This document shows positions 58,578 through 64,000 of a stretch of DNA of 64,000 bases, piece by piece (positions within the stretch are counted from its first letter, which is position 1; each line of letters begins with the position of its first letter). Source of the stretch: RI-231 sp041394905 (GTDB taxonomy: Bacteria; Acidobacteriota; Terriglobia; Bryobacterales; UBA6623); assembly GCA_041394905.1 (NCBI GenBank), contig JAWKHJ010000003.1, positions 124,001 to 188,000 of the forward strand. Reading direction: 5' to 3'. The notes under the pieces are model-generated. The model saw only the letters and a list, made by a program, of their open reading frames with translations, was not told the DNA's origin and searched no databases. A program made the translations under genes and the position numbers.

Positions 58578-59900
58578 TTACACTTCGTCCGGTACGATGT
58601 ACGGCGCACGGTAGTCGCGCGTGATCAGCCGGTTCGCCTCGTCATTACCAACGAAACGCTCGGTCACCTTGTCGAAGCGCAGCTTCTCGTCGGTGCGGTA
58701 GCTGATGTTCGCCATGTGGCAGAACGCGGCCGAGATATGGCCGACCTCGATATCGCAATTGAGGTCCTTATAGTTGCGCGACTGCACGGCCTTCAACAGG
58801 TTGTCGACGTGCAGGTAGGTCGTGTCCTCGGTGTCCTTGCGGCTCGGCCCCGGCTCACGCTTCTCGCCCAAATAGACGTGGTAGCCGCCGTTGTGGACGC
58901 TCATGTAGCCGTCGCTGCCAAAGAACAGGATGCCGATGGTGTGCTGGCCGCCGCCGGAATCCTCGAGCATGTGGCCTTCGCCGCCTGTGATCAGACCGCG
59001 GACCTCGAACATCAGCTCTTTCTCGGGGTAGCGGAACACGGCGATCTGCGTGTTAGGCGTCTCCTGGTCGTCGTCATAGACGAACTTGCCGCCCTGGGAG
59101 AACACGTTGTCCGGCAGCTCGTCCAAACCTAGGCCCCAGCGTGCAACGTCCATCTCGTGGACGCCCTGGTTGCCGATGTCGCCGTTGCCGAAATCCCAGT
59201 ACCAGTGCCAGTTGTAGTGGAAGCGGTTCTCCTTCCACGCCCGTGGCCATGCCGGCCCCAGCCACATGTCGTAGTCCACACCGGGAGGCACGGGCTCGGC
59301 CTGGGCCACGCCGATCGACTTGCGGCGTTTGTAGCAGAGCCCCTTGGCCATGTAGACGTCGCCGATGATGCCTTCCTTGAGCTTCTGCACGGCTTCCATG
59401 CGGCTCGGCGTCGAGCGGCTTTGCATACCGCACTGCACCATGCGTTTGTACTTGCGCGCGGCCTGCACCATCTTGCGGCCTTCGAAGATGTTGTGGCTGG
59501 CGGGCTTCTCGACGTAGACGTCCTTGCCTGCCTGGCAAGCCCAGATGGTGGCGAGAGCGTGCCAGTAATTCGGGGTCGCGATCGAGACGACGTCGATGTC
59601 CTTGGACTCGAACATCTTCCGCATGTCGCTGTATTCTTTGGGCCGCAGGCCGTTTTGCAATCCGGCGGTCTTGGTCGCAGCCTTCTCGTTGACGGCTTGG
59701 TCAATGTCGACCACCGCGCGCACTTCCGCGCCGGGGTTCTTGGCGTAGGCGTTGATGTGGCTGTTGCCGCGTCCGTTCACGCCGATGACGGCGGCGCCGA
59801 TGCGGTCATTCGCGCCCATCACGCGAGAGTATTGTGCTGCAGTGAGCACGGCGGCCGCGCTGCCCGCGGCGGATAGGAAGCGGCGTCGATCGATAGACAT
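58578..59900 (-). CDS. Tat-exported Gfo/Idh/MocA-family oxidoreductase
   Basis: Intact, 440 residues. Twin-arginine signal SIDRRRFLSAAGSAAAVLTAA at the N-terminus. Rossmann motif AAVIGVNGRGNSHINAYAK, then VSIATPNYWHALATIWACQAGKDVYVEKP with the EKP motif. The C-terminal domain includes WHWYWDFGNGDIGNQGVHEMDVARW, conserved in this periplasmic subgroup. GGAGG lies 15 bases before the start, somewhat far. It stands alone between convergent and divergent neighbours. Substrate probably a sugar or sugar derivative. Confidence 0.92.
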   Translation of the reverse strand: MSIDRRRFLSAAGSAAAVLTAAQYSRVMGANDRIGAAVIGVNGRGNSHINAYAKNPGAEVRAVVDIDQAVNEKAATKTAGLQNGLRPKEYSDMRKMFESKDIDVVSIATPNYWHALATIWACQAGKDVYVEKPASHNIFEGRKMVQAARKYKRMVQCGMQSRSTPSRMEAVQKLKEGIIGDVYMAKGLCYKRRKSIGVAQAEPVPPGVDYDMWLGPAWPRAWKENRFHYNWHWYWDFGNGDIGNQGVHEMDVARWGLGLDELPDNVFSQGGKFVYDDDQETPNTQIAVFRYPEKELMFEVRGLITGGEGHMLEDSGGGQHTIGILFFGSDGYMSVHNGGYHVYLGEKREPGPSRKDTEDTTYLHVDNLLKAVQSRNYKDLNCDIEVGHISAAFCHMANISYRTDEKLRFDKVTERFVGNDEANRLITRDYRAPYIVPDEV

Positions 59901-60075
59901 AGGGTGTGAAAAAACCTCCGGGCGGAGCGGTTCTTGCCCCTGGGTAGGGTACCATGGCGCCGCACTGCCATCCGAGCGGATTCGCCTACTTGATGACGGA
60001 CGCCAATCGAAGAAGATTCGAACCGCCCTTTCACATAGCGACGCGCAAACTCGCTGGAGAGAGCGGTTCCACGGG

Positions 60076-60930
60076 ATGACCGGCTACAATGAAGCCGACA
60101 AGCCGGAACCGTCCATGAGCACGACCGTATCGACTGAAACCGCGGCCAAGCCGCAGACCGGCGCCGAGCCCGAAGAGGCCTCGCAGGCGGCCCACGCTGA
60201 ACGTCCCCGGGGCGTCATCGCCGAGTGGACCGTCACCATCCTGCTGCTGCTGTTCGGCACCACCACGCTCGTCCAAGCTTTCGTCATCCCCACCGGCTCG
60301 ATGGAAGACTCGCTGCTCATCGGCGACCACCTGCTCGTCGACAAGCTTTCCTACGCGCCCTCCGACGCCGTCGGCGACACCTTGCTGCCCTACCTGGACG
60401 TCCAACGCGGCGACATCATCGTCTTCCGCTACCCCATGGACTTGGCGCAAACCTTCGTCAAGCGCGTCATCGGCGTCCCCGGCGACCACATCAAGATCGT
60501 CGAAAAGCAGGTCATCCTCAACGGCAAGGCCATCGACGAGCCTTACAAGGTGCACAAGGTCGACTACTTCGACTCCTACCGCGACAACTTCCCCTCCACG
60601 CCCAACGTGCAGGTGTACGAGCCGGCCTTGACCATGTTGCGCGACAACGTCGAGAACGGCGAGCTCGTCGTGCCCGAAGGCCGCTACTTCGCCATGGGCG
60701 ACAACCGCGACCTCTCGCTCGACAGCCGCTACTGGGGATTCGTGCCGCGCGAGAACATCATCGGCAAACCCCTGATCATCTACTGGTCCTACGACGCCCC
60801 GACCGAGCACCTCGAAGACTCGAGCATCTCGATCGCGCATTTGCAGGACGTCGTCTTCCACTTCTTCTCGAAGACGCGCTGGACCCGGTCGTTCAACCTG
60901 ATCCATTCGTACCCCCTCGAGAGACAATGA
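60076..60930 (+). CDS. lepB: Signal peptidase I
   Basis: Intact, 284 residues from the ATG at 60076; an ATG at 60115 (MSTTVSTE) is an alternative. One N-terminal membrane helix (WTVTILLLLFGTTTLVQAFV) anchors it. Catalytic serine in IPTGSMEDSLLIGDHLLVDK (box B), catalytic lysine in FVKRVIGVPGDHIKI (box D), and box E is FAMGDNRDLSLDSRYWGFV. It removes signal peptides from exported proteins on the outer face of the inner membrane. The stop overlaps the manC start (ATGA). Confidence 0.95.
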   Translation: MTGYNEADKPEPSMSTTVSTETAAKPQTGAEPEEASQAAHAERPRGVIAEWTVTILLLLFGTTTLVQAFVIPTGSMEDSLLIGDHLLVDKLSYAPSDAVGDTLLPYLDVQRGDIIVFRYPMDLAQTFVKRVIGVPGDHIKIVEKQVILNGKAIDEPYKVHKVDYFDSYRDNFPSTPNVQVYEPALTMLRDNVENGELVVPEGRYFAMGDNRDLSLDSRYWGFVPRENIIGKPLIIYWSYDAPTEHLEDSSISIAHLQDVVFHFFSKTRWTRSFNLIHSYPLERQ

Positions 60931-62005
60931 ACACACCTGAGCTTCACGCCGTCATCCTGGCGGGAGGACGTGGCACTCGTTTTTGGCCGCGCAGCCGTAC
61001 GGCCATGCCCAAGCAGTTGCTGCCTGTGGTGGGCGAGCTGTCGTTGCTCCAGCAAACCATCCGCCGCGTCCGCGATTTGATTCCGCCGGAGCGCGTCTGG
61101 GTGATCACCAGCGAGTTGCTGCGCGCCAAGGTACGTAAGCAGCTCCCCGACGTGCCGGCCAGCCAGATCGTCGCCGAGCCGGAAGGCCGCAATACCGCGC
61201 CCGCCATCGCGCTTGCCGCAGCGCTCATCGCGCAACAGAACCCCGATGCCGTCATGGCGGTTCTGCCGTCTGACCACCTCATCCTCGACGAAGCGGGCTA
61301 TCTCAACGTGCTCGAGTCCGCCTCGCGCGCCGCCTCCGGCGACAAGCTCGTCGTGCTCGGCATCCAGCCACGCTACGCCGAGACCGGCTACGGCTACATC
61401 GAGTTCCCTCAGGGCGTGAAGGCCGGCCGCAAGACCGCCGTCGAGGTCGTCAGCTTCCGCGAAAAGCCCGAGCAGTCCGTCGCGGAAGAGTTTCTCGCCG
61501 CCGGCAACTTCTACTGGAACAGCGGCCAGTTCCTGTGGCGCGCCGGCACGATTCTCGACGCAGTCAAGGCCCATCTGCCGAAGACCTACAAGGCGGTCGC
61601 TTCCCTGCCCTCTCCCGGCTCACGCAAGTTCAAAGCCGCCCTGGCCAAAGCCTACCCCAAGACGGACAAGACCTCGATCGACTACGGCATCCTCGAGAAA
61701 GCCGACAACATCGCCGGCTTCCCTGCAAGGATTTCGGCTGGAATGACGTCGGAAGCTGGGAAGCTGTCTACCAGCTCGCGCCGAAGGACGAGCGAGGGAA
61801 TGCGCTCGACACCCCCGTCGAGCTGCTCGACGCCTCCGGCAACTACGTCGACGCCCCAGGCAAGTTCGTCGCCCTGGTCGACGTCCACGACCTGATCGTC
61901 GTCGACACCAAGGACGCCCTGCTCATCTGCCCCCGCGCAGAGGCCCAAAAGGTGAGCGCTCTAGTCAAAGCCCTCGAAAAGTCCGGCTGGAACAAGCTGA
62001 CTTAG
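60927..62005 (+). CDS. manC: Mannose-1-phosphate guanylyltransferase, one frameshift
   Basis: About 360 residues, the short form without an isomerase domain. HAVILAGGRGTRFWPRSRTAMPKQLLP is the nucleotidyltransferase signature (GGxGTRxWPxSR, then PKQ). VAEPEGRNTAPAIALAAALI, VLPSDHLILDE and FREKPEQSVAEEFLAAGNFYWNSG follow (each read in part). One shift near 61725 leads into DFGWNDVGSWEAVYQL, the conserved substrate-binding motif, and the end VSALVKALEKSGWNKLT. It makes GDP-mannose for exopolysaccharide or glycoprotein and overlaps lepB by four bases. Confidence 0.93.
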
Positions 62006-62018
62006 CGCCTTCCGCGCC

Positions 62019-62082
62019 AAACGGTGCGAGCCCGCGGCTCCGATGCGCCGTTTCTGTCCGTGCCGCACGCGGAAGCGTGCGG
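62019..62082. terminator. Two hairpins between convergent manC and nagA
   Basis: AAACGGTGC with GCGCCGTTT (62019-62053) can pair around an inner GAGC/GCTC stem, and CCGCACGC-GGAA-GCGTGCGG (62063-62082) is a perfect 8-base-pair stem with a GNRA tetraloop. No long T-run follows on either strand; termination is likely from position only. Confidence 0.45.
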
Positions 62083-62101
62083 GTTCTTCAACCCAGCTGA
62101 C

Positions 62102-63241
62102 CTACGCCCCCACCACCGTCTCGCGCACGTTCACCGCCTTCGTCTCCGGATCGAAATCGAACAGAATCAGGTCCGCCGAATCCCCCGGCTGCAGGAAGCC
62201 CAGCCGCGTCTCGAGATGGCAGCTCTTGGCCGCATTCACCGTCCCAGCCTCCAGCGCATCGCGCAGGCTCAGCCCGGTGAACTTCATCAGGTTCTCGAGC
62301 CCGCGGTCCATCGATAGCGCAGAGCCCGCCAGGCGTCCCGAATCCGTCAGCCGGATGCACTGGTCTGGCGTCAACTCCACTTCCAAGTGACCGAAGTGGT
62401 AGATCCCCGGCTCGCAGCCCGCCGGCGGCGCCGCGTCCGTAACCAAAATGATGTGGTCGAGCCCCTTGGCGCGCACCGCGATCTTCACGAAATCCGGCGG
62501 CAGGTGGATGCCGTCCACGATCAGACCGGCCCAAAGCTCGTCCGAGGCCATCTGGGCGTGGATGTAGTTGTTGTGCCGCGGGATGACCGAATGCGCGCCA
62601 TTGCCCAAGTGCGTGCTCATCGTGGCGCCGGCGGCGATCGCGTTGTGGACGTCCTCGCGGGCGGCATTCGTATGCCCGATGGACACCACGATGCCTTCCT
62701 TGACCATGTGCTCGATCACCGGGATTGCTCCCGGCGTCTCCGGCGCGATCGTGATGAGCCGAATGTGCCCTTCCGCCGCGTCCTGGAAGGCTTTGAACTC
62801 TTCCACCGTCGCCGGCCGCACATGCTGCCTGGGGTGCGCCCCGCGCGGGCCGTCCTCCGGGCAGATCCACGGCCCCTCCACGTGAAAGCAGATCATCGAC
62901 TCGCCATTCGCAAGCTCGCGCCTAGCCTTGGCTAGATTCTTGAGCGAGCCGCAGATGTTCTCATGCGATCCAGTAATGACCGTCGGGAAGAATCGCGTCA
63001 CACCGGTGGCGCGCTGCACCTCGATCGAGCGGGAAATCTCATCCAGCGGAGTGTCGGGAGAATTGTAGTCAACTCCCGCAAATCCATTGACTTGGATGTC
63101 GATCATGCCCGGCGCGATCCACTGCGTGGGCTTCACGCCTTCCGCGGGAGAAACGCCGGTGATGCGTCCCGCTTCGACGCTCACTTCGACTGGATTGCCG
63201 TTTTCGGGCGACAGGCCGAGATATTTCGTGCTAGATTGCAT
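62102..63241 (-). CDS. nagA: N-acetylglucosamine-6-phosphate deacetylase
   Basis: Intact, 379 residues from the ATG at 63241; a longer frame upstream crosses the divergent promoter and is not used. Amidohydrolase fold: WIAPGMIDIQVNGFAGVDYN, CFHVEGPWICPEDGPRGAHP (metal-binding Glu), VSIGHTNAAREDV (His), TMSTHLGNGAHSV (His; THLFNAM in most NagA) and ILVTDAAPPAGCEPG with the catalytic Asp. It converts GlcNAc-6-phosphate to glucosamine-6-phosphate and acetate, feeding amino sugars from chitin or peptidoglycan into glycolysis. Confidence 0.93.
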   Translation of the reverse strand: MQSSTKYLGLSPENGNPVEVSVEAGRITGVSPAEGVKPTQWIAPGMIDIQVNGFAGVDYNSPDTPLDEISRSIEVQRATGVTRFFPTVITGSHENICGSLKNLAKARRELANGESMICFHVEGPWICPEDGPRGAHPRQHVRPATVEEFKAFQDAAEGHIRLITIAPETPGAIPVIEHMVKEGIVVSIGHTNAAREDVHNAIAAGATMSTHLGNGAHSVIPRHNNYIHAQMASDELWAGLIVDGIHLPPDFVKIAVRAKGLDHIILVTDAAPPAGCEPGIYHFGHLEVELTPDQCIRLTDSGRLAGSALSMDRGLENLMKFTGLSLRDALEAGTVNAAKSCHLETRLGFLQPGDSADLILFDFDPETKAVNVRETVVGA

Positions 63242-63319
63242 CGTTCGGACTTCGTAGTTTGGCACAGTCGTTTCGGCGCGAACAATGGGGTTCGCCGACG
63301 CCGGGACGCGGGGAGCGCG

Positions 63320-64000
63320 ATGCAAGCCACCATTGACGACCGCCGAGTGGGATATGACGCCGTGGGATCAGGGGTCCCGTTGTTGCTGTTGCACGCTTTT
63401 CCGCTCAACCGCACCATGTATGCCGAGCAGACTCAAGGGCTGCGAGACGCAGCGCGGGTCATCACCTTCGACCTGCCCGGAGTGGGGCGCTCCGAGCCTG
63501 GCCCGCTCAGCGTGGACGGCATGGCGGATCTGGCCGCTGGGCTGCTCGACGCGCTCCAGATTCCGCGTGCGATCATCGGCGGCGTCTCCATGGGCGGGTA
63601 TGCGGCGATGGCCTTCGCCCGACGCCATCCCGAACGTCTGTTGGGACTAGTACTAGCGAATACCCGAGCCGCAGCTGACAGCGAAGAGGCGCGCGAGGGC
63701 CGCGCAGAGATGGCCAAAGTCGCCCGGGATCAAGGCCCAAGCGCCATCGCCGAGCGGATGTTGCCCAAGCTCCTGGGCCCGACTGCGCTCAAGAGGAATC
63801 GCAAGCTCGTGGACCGCGTACGCGCCATGATCGAGGGCGTGCCCGGCGAGGTGATCTCCGATCTCCTCACCGCTCTTGCCGAGCGCGCTGACTCGACCCC
63901 TTCACTCGCCGCCATCGACGTTCCCACGCTGGTGATCGCCTCCGAGGACGACGCCGTCACACCGGCTTCCGAGGCGCGCGAGTGGGCGCAGGAGATTCCC
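63320..64000 (+). CDS. Alpha/beta hydrolase (3' end cut by window)
   Basis: 227 codons to the window edge, intact so far. GGGAG lies just before the ATG at 63320. PLLLLHAFPLNRTMYAEQTQ carries the oxyanion His-Ala region, FDLPGVGRSEP is typical, the nucleophile is IGGVSMGGYAAMAFARRHPE, and ASEDDAVTPASEAREWA holds the acid. The catalytic histidine would be just beyond the window. Resembles BioH/3-oxoadipate enol-lactonase-like hydrolases; substrate not determinable. Diverges from nagA across 78 bases. Confidence 0.88.
   Translation, partial: MQATIDDRRVGYDAVGSGVPLLLLHAFPLNRTMYAEQTQGLRDAARVITFDLPGVGRSEPGPLSVDGMADLAAGLLDALQIPRAIIGGVSMGGYAAMAFARRHPERLLGLVLANTRAAADSEEAREGRAEMAKVARDQGPSAIAERMLPKLLGPTALKRNRKLVDRVRAMIEGVPGEVISDLLTALAERADSTPSLAAIDVPTLVIASEDDAVTPASEAREWAQEIP

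Noticed and set aside
1..64000. CRISPR array, prophage, integrase, insertion sequence, tRNA or rRNA
   Set aside because: No regularly spaced repeats, no transposase or integrase motifs and no cloverleaf or rRNA-like sequence were seen on either strand.

Overview
The window looks like a chromosomal segment of an Acidobacteriota member, most likely Bryobacterales/Solibacter-like. It is GC-rich. It carries two proteins with the Solibacter-type C-terminal domain (TIGR03437-like), a VWFA-related acidobacterial domain protein (TIGR03436-like), three very large carboxypeptidase-regulatory-domain TonB-dependent receptors and three Tat-exported Gfo/Idh/MocA oxidoreductases. All assignments come from reading motifs; no search was run. 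I see no rRNA, tRNA, CRISPR array, transposase or phage gene.

Layout. 1-12.6 kb (minus): one polysaccharide assembly/export operon. It opens with a NusG-like antiterminator, then a Wzc-type tyrosine autokinase, a hexapeptide acyltransferase, a family 2 glycosyltransferase, a B12-binding radical SAM protein and a Wzm/Wzt ABC exporter, and ends in two paralogous secreted BNR-repeat proteins. 13.2-20.6 kb (minus): a tightly packed seven-gene run of thymidine phosphorylase, CNT nucleoside transporter, PlsY, HAD-IB phosphatase, LarA-like/DUF2088 protein, NAD-dependent epimerase and diacylglycerol-kinase-like lipid kinase. 20.8-29.6 kb (minus): a TonB receptor, YheT-type hydrolase, thioredoxin-like lipoprotein or exported protein, M50 protease, NupG-type MFS transporter and Gfo/Idh oxidoreductase. 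29.6-34.4 kb (plus): MoaD-MoaE fusion, VWFA protein, Sm-like small protein, SuhB, DedA, TMEM175-type channel and a small secreted protein. 34.5-51.1 kb: short units on alternating strands (zinc-ribbon plus SPFH-HTH pair, glycosyltransferase plus PLP decarboxylase, M28 peptidase, esterases, SNF transporter, TIGR01777 epimerase, a Gfo/Idh-esterase-GalM operon, a seven-haem cytochrome). 51.4-58.5 kb (plus): two tandem paralogous TonB receptors. 58.6-64 kb: Gfo/Idh, LepB-ManC, NagA and a partial alpha/beta hydrolase.

Together the genes suggest a free-living carbohydrate degrader: receptors import glycans, Tat-exported oxidoreductases, esterases, GalM and NagA process sugars, and ManC and the first operon build an exopolysaccharide. 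Many genes carry single-base frameshifts that restore well-conserved sequence when corrected, often in short homopolymers. They are densest at 2-20 kb and 55-58 kb. I read most as residual sequencing errors, so such genes are given as whole genes with the shift noted.
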